Positions 8,856-15,985 of a DNA stretch of 64,000 bases are shown piece by piece. The stretch is from Thermohalobaculum xanthum (GTDB taxonomy: Bacteria; Pseudomonadota; Alphaproteobacteria; Rhodobacterales; Rhodobacteraceae). A program made the position numbers and the translations under genes. The notes below the pieces were generated by a model. That model was not told the origin of the DNA. It did no database searches and saw only the letters and a program-made list of their open reading frames with translations. Location of the stretch: contig NZ_JAEHHL010000001.1 of the NCBI RefSeq assembly GCF_016623495.1, positions 868,001-932,000 of the forward strand, read 5' to 3'. Within the stretch, counting starts at the first letter, position 1. Every line of letters starts with the position of its first letter.

Positions 8856-9233
8856 TCAATTGCAGGGGAAGGTTGCACGCATCGCTTCGATGATGCCCTG
8901 CAACGGTTCCAGGTTCGCCGCACCCTGATTTCCGGCCGCCCAGGCGACGAAGATCTCGCGGGCTTCCTCGCGCGAGACGACCCGGCCGGGACAGGCCGCC
9001 GGCTCGACGTTGAATCGCTCGTCGCGAAGCAGGGCGGCATAGAACTGCTCCACGCCCTCGATCCAGCCATAACAGAAACCGATGGCATATTTGCCGACCT
9101 CGGTGTTCTCGTCCGCCGCACACAGCCGCGCGAGCGATCCAACCGTGACGGCGTCGAAATCGTCCATGCTGGGTTCGGCCGCAGCCGCACCCGAGGCCGC
9201 GAGCGCGGCCGCCAGCGCAAATGCATATCTCAA
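8856..9233 (-). CDS. Rap1a/Tai-like secreted protein
   Basis: 125-residue exported protein with a signal peptide (MRYAFALAAALAASGAAAAE). The mature part follows the Rap1a/Tai immunity pattern: LARLCAAD, then GFCYGWIEGV, a central Cys-Pro, and a C-terminal FPC, four cysteines able to make two disulfides. In the known family these periplasmic proteins neutralise type VI amidase effectors, but no effector or secretion gene is nearby, so this may be a domesticated homologue. The start appears to be TTG; the nearest ATG is out of frame. It precedes the glycine-zipper lipoprotein gene. Confidence 0.7.
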   Translation of the reverse strand: MRYAFALAAALAASGAAAAEPSMDDFDAVTVGSLARLCAADENTEVGKYAIGFCYGWIEGVEQFYAALLRDERFNVEPAACPGRVVSREEAREIFVAWAAGNQGAANLEPLQGIIEAMRATFPCN

Positions 9234-9594
9234 GGGTCCGATCCTTCCCTGTCCCCATCTTCCGGGTTGTTCAACGCCCGAACCCTAGCAGAGCGAACGA
9301 AGCCGCACCATCGCATCGAACGACGCATCTGCACCCGGTGCACCCGGGCGGCCGCGTCACCGTCGGCGGCTTGACGACGGTCAAGGCAGGGACGCAAGCG
9401 GCGATGCCAGAGTGCGGACATGCGGAAGGGACGTATTCGCCCTGCGCCGCATCCCTGAGCGAGGCGCGGCAAAGCGTCCCTCGCGGCACCGCGAGAGGTC
9501 GACATCGGCGGAGGAACCGCTTACGTCACTTTTAATCCGGTTTGGGACCTGGCCTCGGGGACCGGAGCCGGCAGAACTTCAAGGGGAACGACCC
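9234..9594 (+). promoter_or_regulatory. hemA upstream region (361 bp without a gene)
   Basis: No credible ORF lies here. It separates hemA from the divergent Rap1a-like gene and contains the FNR-type palindrome at 9371-9384 and a GC hairpin (CTCGCGG / CCGCGAG, 9480-9495). The stretch just before the start (GGGGAACG ending 4-5 nt before the ATG) provides the ribosome site. Promoter hexamers could not be fixed with confidence. Confidence 0.6.
9371..9384. promoter_or_regulatory. FNR/FnrL-type box
   Basis: TTGACGACGGTCAA is a perfect TTGAC-N4-GTCAA dyad and matches the CRP/FNR-family consensus TTGAY-N4-RTCAA. It lies about 210 bp upstream of the hemA ATG. In Rhodobacter, hemA is known to respond to oxygen through FnrL, so an oxygen-responsive role here is a reasonable inference. 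Confidence 0.65.
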
Positions 9595-10818
9595 ATGGAC
9601 TACGAGGGCTTCTTCCGCGATCGCATCGCGAAGCTGCACGAGGAAGGGCGCTACCGCGTCTTCTGCGACCTCGAGCGGCATCGCGGCGCCTTTCCGCGCG
9701 CGACCCGGCGCAGCGGCAAGGCCGAGGGCGAGGTCACGGTCTGGTGCTCGAACGACTATCTCGGCATGGGTCAGCATCCCAAGGTGCTCGCGGCGATGCA
9801 TGACGCGCTCGACCGCTGCGGCGCCGGCGCTGGCGGGACGCGCAACATCTCGGGCACGACCCATGACCACGTGCTGCTGGAGCACGAACTTGCCGACCTG
9901 CATGGCAAGGAATCGGCGCTGCTGTTCACCTCGGGCTACGTGTCGAACTGGGCGGCGCTGGGCACGCTGGGCGCCATGCTGCCGAACGCGGTGATCCTGT
10001 CGGACGCGCTGAACCACGCCTCGATGATCGAGGGCATCCGCCACTCGCGGACCGAAAAGGTCATCTGGAAGCATAACGACGTGATGGACCTCGAGCAGAA
10101 GCTCGCGGCCATCGACCCCGACCGGCCCAAGATCGTGGCCTTCGAGTCGGTCTACTCGATGGATGGCGACATCGCCCCGATCGCCGAGATCCTGGATGTC
10201 TGCGAGGAATACGGCGCGCTGAGCTACATCGACGAGGTCCACGCGGTCGGCATGTACGGGCCGCGCGGCGGCGGCGTGGCCGAGCGCGAGGGGCTGATGC
10301 ACCGCATCGACGTGATCGAGGGCACGCTGGGCAAGGCCTTCGGCGTGATGGGCGGCTATATCGCGGCATCGAGCGCGCTGTGCGACTTCGTCCGGTCCTA
10401 CGCCTCGGGCTTCATCTTCTCGACCGCCCTGCCCCCGGCGGTGGCGGCGGGCGCGCGCGCCGCGATCCGTCACCTCAAGGAAAGCAGCGCCGAGCGCGAT
10501 CTTCAGAAGCGGCGCGTGGCCGAGCTTCGCGCCCGGCTCGACGCGATCGGCATCCCGCACCTGCCGAACCCCAGCCACATCGTCCCGGTGATGGTCAAGG
10601 ACCCCGTGAAGTGCAAGTACATCTCGGATCTGCTGCTGGACCAGTGGGGGATCTACGTGCAGCCGATCAACTACCCCACCGTGCCGCGCGGGACCGAGCG
10701 GCTTCGCTTCACCCCGGGGCCGCTGCACACCGACGCGGACCTCGACCACCTGGCGAAGGCGCTCGAGAGCCTGTGGGCCCAGTGCCAGCTTGCGAGGCTG
10801 CCGCGCGCGGCCGAGTGA
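9595..10818 (+). CDS. hemA: 5-aminolevulinate synthase
   Basis: PLP enzyme that condenses glycine with succinyl-CoA to give 5-aminolevulinate, the first step of haem and (bacterio)chlorophyll synthesis by the Shemin pathway, which is characteristic of Alphaproteobacteria. The 407-residue length equals that of Rhodobacter HemA. The N-terminus [21 protein letters not shown], the [13 protein letters not shown] glycine-binding block and the Schiff-base lysine at about 247 in EGTLGKAFG are all present. A Shine-Dalgarno (AAGGGGAA) supports the start. The FNR-type box upstream suggests oxygen control, and an intrinsic terminator follows. Confidence 0.98.
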   Translation: MDYEGFFRDRIAKLHEEGRYRVFCDLERHRGAFPRATRRSGKAEGEVTVWCSNDYLGMGQHPKVLAAMHDALDRCGAGAGGTRNISGTTHDHVLLEHELADLHGKESALLFTSGYVSNWAALGTLGAMLPNAVILSDALNHASMIEGIRHSRTEKVIWKHNDVMDLEQKLAAIDPDRPKIVAFESVYSMDGDIAPIAEILDVCEEYGALSYIDEVHAVGMYGPRGGGVAEREGLMHRIDVIEGTLGKAFGVMGGYIAASSALCDFVRSYASGFIFSTALPPAVAAGARAAIRHLKESSAERDLQKRRVAELRARLDAIGIPHLPNPSHIVPVMVKDPVKCKYISDLLLDQWGIYVQPINYPTVPRGTERLRFTPGPLHTDADLDHLAKALESLWAQCQLARLPRAAE

Positions 10819-10834
10819 GCGTCCGGCCGGACGC
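10819..10834. repeat. 16-bp perfect palindrome after hemA
   Basis: GCGTCCGGCCGGACGC directly abuts the hemA stop codon and lies 22 bp before the intrinsic terminator. It could form a short GC hairpin in the mRNA or be a protein-binding site; nothing distinguishes these. Confidence 0.5.
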
Positions 10835-10856
10835 GGCCAAGAATTCCTCCTCCTAC

Positions 10857-10883
10857 GGGCCGGCTCGCCGGCCCTTTCTTTTT
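10857..10883 (+). terminator. intrinsic terminator of hemA
   Basis: Stem GGGCCGGC / GCCGGCCC with a minimal loop (10857-10874), followed by TTTCTTTTT (10875-10883) on the plus strand: a textbook Rho-independent terminator 38 bp after the hemA stop. Confidence 0.88.
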
Positions 10884-11020
10884 CGCCGGACCGCGAAGCC
10901 GTCGGGCTTTCACGCGTGAAACCGCATCTATCGCATTGATTTTATTTACTTACCCTATGGAGAGTGCGAAAATCTTCGGGCCTGCGCGGCAAGCGCAGGA
11001 CGCCCGCCCCGTGGCACCGC

Positions 11021-12883
11021 TTACTGCGTCTGGCCTTCGGCGTTCCGGAGCGCCACGAGCAGCCGGTCGGCGAAGTCGGGAAGTGCCCAGAAGTTCTTCT
11101 CGACATAGGACCTCGCGTTCGCATCCAGATCCGGGGCCTTTTCGAGAAGCCTTGCGCGCGCCTGCTGTGCCTCGGCCCGCCGGTCCGCTTCGACAAGAGC
11201 GACGACCCGCGCAAATCCGAGAAGCCAGATCTCGGGGCCGGAGTAGGCGTCGAGAATGGCGAGCGCCGATTCAGGATCGCCGCTCTGGATGAACCAGATC
11301 GACTTGCAGTACGGGATCCACCATGGCGCGAATGGATCGAGCGCCATTGCCCGGGCGAGAAAGACCTCGGCGCGGTCGAGCCGCCCGGTGAAGGTCAGCA
11401 TGCATCCGGCGCCGCCGATGATCCCGACATTGTTGGGGTTGATGGCGAAGGCACGATCGGCGGCGGCGACGGCCTCGTCGGCCTGCTTCATGGCGCGAAA
11501 GGTTTGCGACAGCGCGCCGTATCCCTCGGCCATCAGCGGGTCGAGTTCGATCGCGCGCTCGGCGGCCGCCTTCGCGCGCTCGAGCGCGTCCGGCCTCGGA
11601 TTGACCCCGTAGGCATGCTCCGTCCAGTAGGTGTAGGCGAGTTCCGCCCAGCCGAGCGCGAAGTCGGGATGCCGTTTGACTGCGCTCTCGAGACAGTCGC
11701 GCGCCTTGGCATGCACCTCGTGATCGAAGGTGTCCCAGAACTTGTAGTGCAGGAGCACGCAGTCGTAGGCGGCCAGATCATCCGGCCGCGAGGCGGTCGG
11801 GATCGCTGCCGATTTCCTGATCGCGCCGCCGAGACCACCGATGTTCGAGGCAACGCTGGCCGCGATCTCGTCCTGGATGTCCAGGATCGCCCTTGCGGTC
11901 AGGGCCTCGTCGTAGCTCGAATTCCACAGGTGGTCGCCGGTTTCGCCGTCGATCAGCTGTGCCGTCACGCGGACGCGGTCGTTGCTGCGCCGAACGCTTC
12001 CCTCGACGATATAGCGGGCGTTCAAGGCCGCGCTGACCTCGCGAAGATCATGCGCGCCGCCGCCGAAGCGAGAGGCCGAGTTCCGCGCAATCACCCGGAT
12101 GTTCGAGAATTGCGCGAGGCGTGCGGTCAGTTCTTCGGTGAGCCCCGTCGCGAAATAAGCCTGCTCGGGGTCCGGGCTGAGATTGTCGAACGGCAAGACC
12201 GCCACGCCCGGTCGCGCCTGCAGCTCGGCAAGCGATGCGGAACCCGCCGGCATGGAGGCAGGCTGGTTCAGGAACCACCATGCCCCACCGGCCGCCAGCA
12301 GCGCCGCCAGCGCCGCGACCGCCCAGGGCATGCGCCGCCGGCCGGGCTGGCGGGCGCCGACGGCGCCGGGGACGTCGATCACGCGGTAGACCCGAACCGG
12401 CTGGGTTATGTTCTTCAGCCGGCGCTCGCCTAGGTCCTCGTACCCGACGTCGATATTCGCCTTGAGATGGTCATAGGCGGTTCCCGAGACCAGCACGCCC
12501 CCGGGCTCGGCCAGTTCCTCGAGCCTGGCCGCGATGTTGACGCCGTCGCCATAGATGTCGGCGTCTTCGAAGATCACGTCTCCGAGGTTGATCGCCATGC
12601 GATAGCGGATCGACTGCGCATCAGGCTGATCCGCTTCGCGCAAAGCCATTTCCCGCTGGATCTCGACCGCGCATCGCACGGCGTTCACGACCGAGGCGAA
12701 CTCGGCGAGCAACCCGTCGCCGGTCAGCTTCACGATATGGCCCTGCTCGCGCTCGATCGTCGGACGGATGAGCTCCTCGAAATGGCGCTTGTGGCGCGCA
12801 ACCGTTCCGGCTTCGTCCGCCTCCATGAGGCGGGAGAAGCCCGTCATGTCGGTCGCGAGTACCGCCGCCATTCGCCGAACCAT
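11021..12883 (-). CDS. class III adenylate/guanylate cyclase with TPR domain
   Basis: 620-residue membrane protein. Residues 1-165 form a class III cyclase domain: metal Asp12 (ATDMTGFSRL), Lys52 and metal Asp56 (VKLTGDG), and the Asn116/Arg120 pair in GVNIAARLE, so it looks catalytically complete. One transmembrane helix lies at about 187-206. The rest is a TolB-N-like module (VAVLPFDNLSPD..., YFATGLTEELTARL) and several TPR repeats to the end. This layout is common in rhizobia-type cyclases; the membrane topology of the TPR part is not certain. An alternative start is Met5. It converges with hemA. Confidence 0.88.
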   Translation of the reverse strand: MVRRMAAVLATDMTGFSRLMEADEAGTVARHKRHFEELIRPTIEREQGHIVKLTGDGLLAEFASVVNAVRCAVEIQREMALREADQPDAQSIRYRMAINLGDVIFEDADIYGDGVNIAARLEELAEPGGVLVSGTAYDHLKANIDVGYEDLGERRLKNITQPVRVYRVIDVPGAVGARQPGRRRMPWAVAALAALLAAGGAWWFLNQPASMPAGSASLAELQARPGVAVLPFDNLSPDPEQAYFATGLTEELTARLAQFSNIRVIARNSASRFGGGAHDLREVSAALNARYIVEGSVRRSNDRVRVTAQLIDGETGDHLWNSSYDEALTARAILDIQDEIAASVASNIGGLGGAIRKSAAIPTASRPDDLAAYDCVLLHYKFWDTFDHEVHAKARDCLESAVKRHPDFALGWAELAYTYWTEHAYGVNPRPDALERAKAAAERAIELDPLMAEGYGALSQTFRAMKQADEAVAAADRAFAINPNNVGIIGGAGCMLTFTGRLDRAEVFLARAMALDPFAPWWIPYCKSIWFIQSGDPESALAILDAYSGPEIWLLGFARVVALVEADRRAEAQQARARLLEKAPDLDANARSYVEKNFWALPDFADRLLVALRNAEGQTQ

Positions 12884-12996
12884 GCGGACGAGCCTATCAC
12901 GGCAGGTTCACCCCCCAAAGCGGCCGCGGGAAAAGCCGGGTCATTCCGGCCCTGGAAGCTTTCGGTGCCGAGCGCACTTTGCCGCGCAACCCCACA

Positions 12997-13018
12997 CGGG
13001 GCGGCAAGCGCCGCCCCG
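12997..13018. terminator. hairpin downstream of alkyl sulfatase gene
   Basis: 9-bp GC stem (CGGGGCGGC / GCCGCCCCG) with a 4-nt loop, about 40 bp beyond the stop of the minus-strand alkyl sulfatase gene. It has no uridine tract, so terminator strength is doubtful. Confidence 0.45.
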
Positions 13019-13057
13019 GCTAGACGATCCTGCGATGCGGGCTCGCCCGCGCCCCGG

Positions 13058-15163
13058 TCACTCGGCGATCGGAGCGCCGGGGACGGCCTCGTATGGATCG
13101 GCATGGGAGACCGGCCCGGCCGTCGCCCCGGTCCCCGGCAGGACCTCGAACAGCGGATCGAAGTCGACCATCGTCGCGGCAAGCGCCCCGAGGATCCCGA
13201 CATCGCCCTCGACCGTCGCCACGCCGCTGGCGATCTGCTCCTCGAGGGTGATCTCACCGGTCATCGTTCGCTCGAGATCGGCGCGGTTGATAACCAGCGT
13301 GAGGTCCGGCTGGTCGGCGAGGAAGCCCTCGAGATTGGTCAGCGTCGCGTTCTCCATCTCGACCACGAACTTCTCGCCGTTGTCGGGCGTGATCAGGTTG
13401 ATGGTAAAGCGCATCCCCTCGGCCTTGCGGCTGTCCATGCGGATGCCAAGGAAGTTCAGGAACAGCTCGGTCGACATCGCCCGGATCACGTCCGGCCCGG
13501 ACGATTTCGGCGACTGGCCCTCGGCGATACCCGAGCGCAACTCGTAGGCGCCGTTGAGGAAGCTGTTGCGCAGGCCCGGGTTCTCCTGCTGGTATCCGAG
13601 CTGCTCGTAGACATCGGCAAGAAGCTCCTTGGCAGCCTGGTTGCCGGGCTCGGCATGGATCAGCTTGTCGAGGATCTCGGAGGCGAGCCGGTACTCGCCG
13701 GCGTCGTGCAGTTCCCGGCCCTTCACCAGGATCTTCTCGGCCCCGCCCATCATCTCGACATAGAGCGGCGCGCTGTCGGACGGCGCGTGCGGGATCAAAG
13801 TCGCCGGGTTGCAGTCCCAGTAGCCAAGGTACCGGTTGATGACCCCGCGGCTGTTGTGCTCCGGCGAGCCGTGGTAGCCGCGGCAGTGCCACTGCTGCTG
13901 AATGCTCTTTGGCAGCTCGTAGATCTCGTGGATCTGGTTGATCGTGACGCCCTGGTTGGCGAAGTGCAGGACCTGATTGTTCATGTGGGCGTAGAGGTCG
14001 CGCTGCGCGCGCATGACCTCCTGGATCCGCATATTGCCCCAGCGCGGCCAGTGGTGCGCCGTGAACATCACCTCGGCCTCGGTCCCGAAGAGATAGAGCG
14101 CCTCGGCGATGTACTTCGACCACCGCAGGGCATCGCGCACCGGCGCGCCGCGCAGCGTGTAGATGTTGTGAAGCGTCGACGAGATGTTCTCTGCCATCCA
14201 GAGCGCCTTCATCTCGGGAATGTAGGTGTTCATCTCCGAGGGCGCCTCGGTGCCCGGCGTGTTCTGGAACACCATGCGCACGCCGTCGAGATCGAGATAC
14301 TCGATATCGCCCTCGACGATCTTGCTCGGCGCGATCAGGCCGACATTTCCGGCCGACGTACCCTGACCCAGGCCCTGGCCGACATAACCATGCGGACCCG
14401 CCTGCAGCAGAACCCCGTATTGGTAGAACAGCCGGCGGTTCATCGCATTGCCGGCATAGACGTTCTCGGAAATCGTGTGCTCCATGAAGTCGCGCGGCGC
14501 GATGATCTCGATCTTGCCGGACGTCACGTCGGCCTCGTCGATGACGCCGCGCACGCCGCCCCAGTGATCGGTATGGGAGTGCGAGTAGATCACCGCGCTG
14601 ATCGGCAGGCCCTCGCCGCGGTGCTCCTGGAAGAACTCCCAGGCCGCGCGGGCGGTCTCGGCGGAAATCAGCGGGTCGAAGCAGATCCAGCCGGTCTTGC
14701 CGCGCACGAACGAGATCTGCGAGAGATCGAAGCCGCGGACCTGGTAGATCTTGCCCTCAAGCACCTCGTAGAGGCCGTAATCCTGGTTGAGCCGCGACTG
14801 GCGCAGGAGCGAGGGGTGGATGCTGTCCCACTCGGTATCCTCGTTCAGGAAGTCGAAGCGCGCCATGTCCCAGGCGACATGACCGGCATCGGCCATGATC
14901 TGCTTTTGCGGCATCTCGGCGATCAGCCCCTTCGCCTGCTCGTCGAAGTCCCGCGTGTCGGCGAAGGGCAGCGTCTTGCGCGCCTCGGCAAGAACGCGGA
15001 GCGTGTGCTCGGACGGCGCCTTGCCCTTGGGATGGAAATGCCCCTCGAGAGGCGCCGCGCCCTGCGCCCGCGCCGGGGCATCTTCGAGCGCCACATGGCC
15101 CGCCACGGCGAACAACGCCCCGGCCGATGGCACCGCCTTCATGAAATCGCGCCGGGTTGTCAT
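13058..15163 (-). CDS. alkyl sulfatase, SdsA1/BDS1-like metallo-beta-lactamase fold
   Basis: 701-residue hydrolase expected to cleave primary or secondary alkyl sulfates such as dodecyl sulfate. The N-terminus has a twin-arginine export signal (TTRRDFMK, then a hydrophobic run to APARA at about 33), so the mature enzyme is probably periplasmic. The binuclear zinc motif HSHTDHWGG lies at about 195-203, with further ligands downstream (e.g. TAHHWPRWG). A dimerisation helix region follows, and the C-terminal ~130 residues form the SCP2-like lipid-binding domain. The start follows AGGAGGATCGATC, a strong ribosome site. An inverted repeat 70 bp upstream may be its operator. Confidence 0.92.
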   Translation of the reverse strand: MTTRRDFMKAVPSAGALFAVAGHVALEDAPARAQGAAPLEGHFHPKGKAPSEHTLRVLAEARKTLPFADTRDFDEQAKGLIAEMPQKQIMADAGHVAWDMARFDFLNEDTEWDSIHPSLLRQSRLNQDYGLYEVLEGKIYQVRGFDLSQISFVRGKTGWICFDPLISAETARAAWEFFQEHRGEGLPISAVIYSHSHTDHWGGVRGVIDEADVTSGKIEIIAPRDFMEHTISENVYAGNAMNRRLFYQYGVLLQAGPHGYVGQGLGQGTSAGNVGLIAPSKIVEGDIEYLDLDGVRMVFQNTPGTEAPSEMNTYIPEMKALWMAENISSTLHNIYTLRGAPVRDALRWSKYIAEALYLFGTEAEVMFTAHHWPRWGNMRIQEVMRAQRDLYAHMNNQVLHFANQGVTINQIHEIYELPKSIQQQWHCRGYHGSPEHNSRGVINRYLGYWDCNPATLIPHAPSDSAPLYVEMMGGAEKILVKGRELHDAGEYRLASEILDKLIHAEPGNQAAKELLADVYEQLGYQQENPGLRNSFLNGAYELRSGIAEGQSPKSSGPDVIRAMSTELFLNFLGIRMDSRKAEGMRFTINLITPDNGEKFVVEMENATLTNLEGFLADQPDLTLVINRADLERTMTGEITLEEQIASGVATVEGDVGILGALAATMVDFDPLFEVLPGTGATAGPVSHADPYEAVPGAPIAE

Positions 15164-15231
15164 GATCGATCCTCCTGGATGGTTCCACTCATATTTTTAG
15201 TGAAACCCGGCCCGCGCGCCCCTTCATTGAC

Positions 15232-15267
15232 CCAGATCAGTGCAGTTTCGATTTGGCACTGATCCGG
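15232..15267. promoter_or_regulatory. inverted-repeat operator candidate
   Basis: Two 12-bp arms, CCAGATCAGTGC (15232-15243) and GCACTGATCCGG (15256-15267), match at 11 of 12 positions as an inverted repeat, with a 12-bp AT-leaning spacer. It lies in the divergent region between the alkyl sulfatase and DUF1330 genes. The geometry suits a dimeric repressor or activator, but no regulator gene is adjacent. Confidence 0.6.
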
Positions 15268-15451
15268 GCGGCGAAATCGCGAAAGGGAAGCGCGCCGCGC
15301 CCAGGGGGCTGCGCACTTCGATTGAGGCACAGGCCGGTTCTGGATCGAGGCCGTCGACGGGCGGCCCGCGTCGGGCTACGCATGCCGAGACCGGGCCCGG
15401 TGCGCCTCGGAGCGCAACGCGGTCACGCCGAGCCGAGGGAGGGCGCATCGG

Positions 15452-15931
15452 ATGAGCGGCTACATCGACCCGACGAAGGAGGACTTCGCGCGATTTCGCG
15501 AGATGACGCGCGAGGGGCCCGTCCACATGCTGAACCTGCTGCGCTTTCGCGAGAGAGCGGCGTATCCCGACGGAACCGAGGCGACGGGCGCCGAGGTGAC
15601 TGGGGCCGAGGTGACTGGAGCCGAGGCCTATCGCAGCTATGCACGCGAGAGCGCGCCGGTGCTCGAACGGCTGGGCGGGCGGCAGGTCTGGATCGGGCAG
15701 CCCGAACTCATGCTGATCGGCCCTGCCGAGGAGCGCTGGGACCTCGCCTTCATCGCCGAGTATCCAAGCGTCGAGGCCTTCGTCGCCATGCTGCGCGACC
15801 CGGACTATCGCGAGGCAGTGCGCCACCGGCAGGCCGCGGTCGCGGATTCTCGGCTGATCCGGATGTGGCCCGGCGTGCCCGGCGCGCGGTTCGGCGAGTT
15901 CGGGGAAGGCGGGCCGGAGGCCGCGCGCTAA
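15452..15931 (+). CDS. DUF1330 family protein
   Basis: 159-residue cytosolic protein of the DUF1330 dimeric alpha-beta-barrel family, function unknown. Recognisable blocks are VHMLNLLRFRERAAYPDG near the N-terminus, AYRSYARESAPVLERLGG and WDLAFIAEYPSVEAFVAML, then RDPDYREAVRHRQAAVADSRLI. An unusual TGAE-type 5-residue tandem repeat interrupts the usual sequence at residues 44-58. A GAGGGAGGG ribosome site precedes the ATG. It is divergent from the alkyl sulfatase and shares its upstream region. Confidence 0.82.
   Translation: MSGYIDPTKEDFARFREMTREGPVHMLNLLRFRERAAYPDGTEATGAEVTGAEVTGAEAYRSYARESAPVLERLGGRQVWIGQPELMLIGPAEERWDLAFIAEYPSVEAFVAMLRDPDYREAVRHRQAAVADSRLIRMWPGVPGARFGEFGEGGPEAAR
15581..15625 (+). 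repeat. three in-frame 15-bp tandem units inside DUF1330 gene
   Basis: Units begin at 15581, 15596 and 15611 and encode ATGAE, VTGAE, VTGAE. Units 2 and 3 differ at one base; unit 1 is more diverged. The array keeps the frame. Confidence 0.85.
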
Positions 15932-15985
15932 CGTCCCTGCCCTGCACGACGGCGCGGTCCCCGTGCGACGGGCACGCCCCGGACC

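Noticed and set aside
12467-15262. 931-residue plus-strand ORF
   Set aside because: Antisense to the alkyl sulfatase and cyclase genes; a high-GC mirror frame with Arg/Val/Asp-biased composition and no domain.
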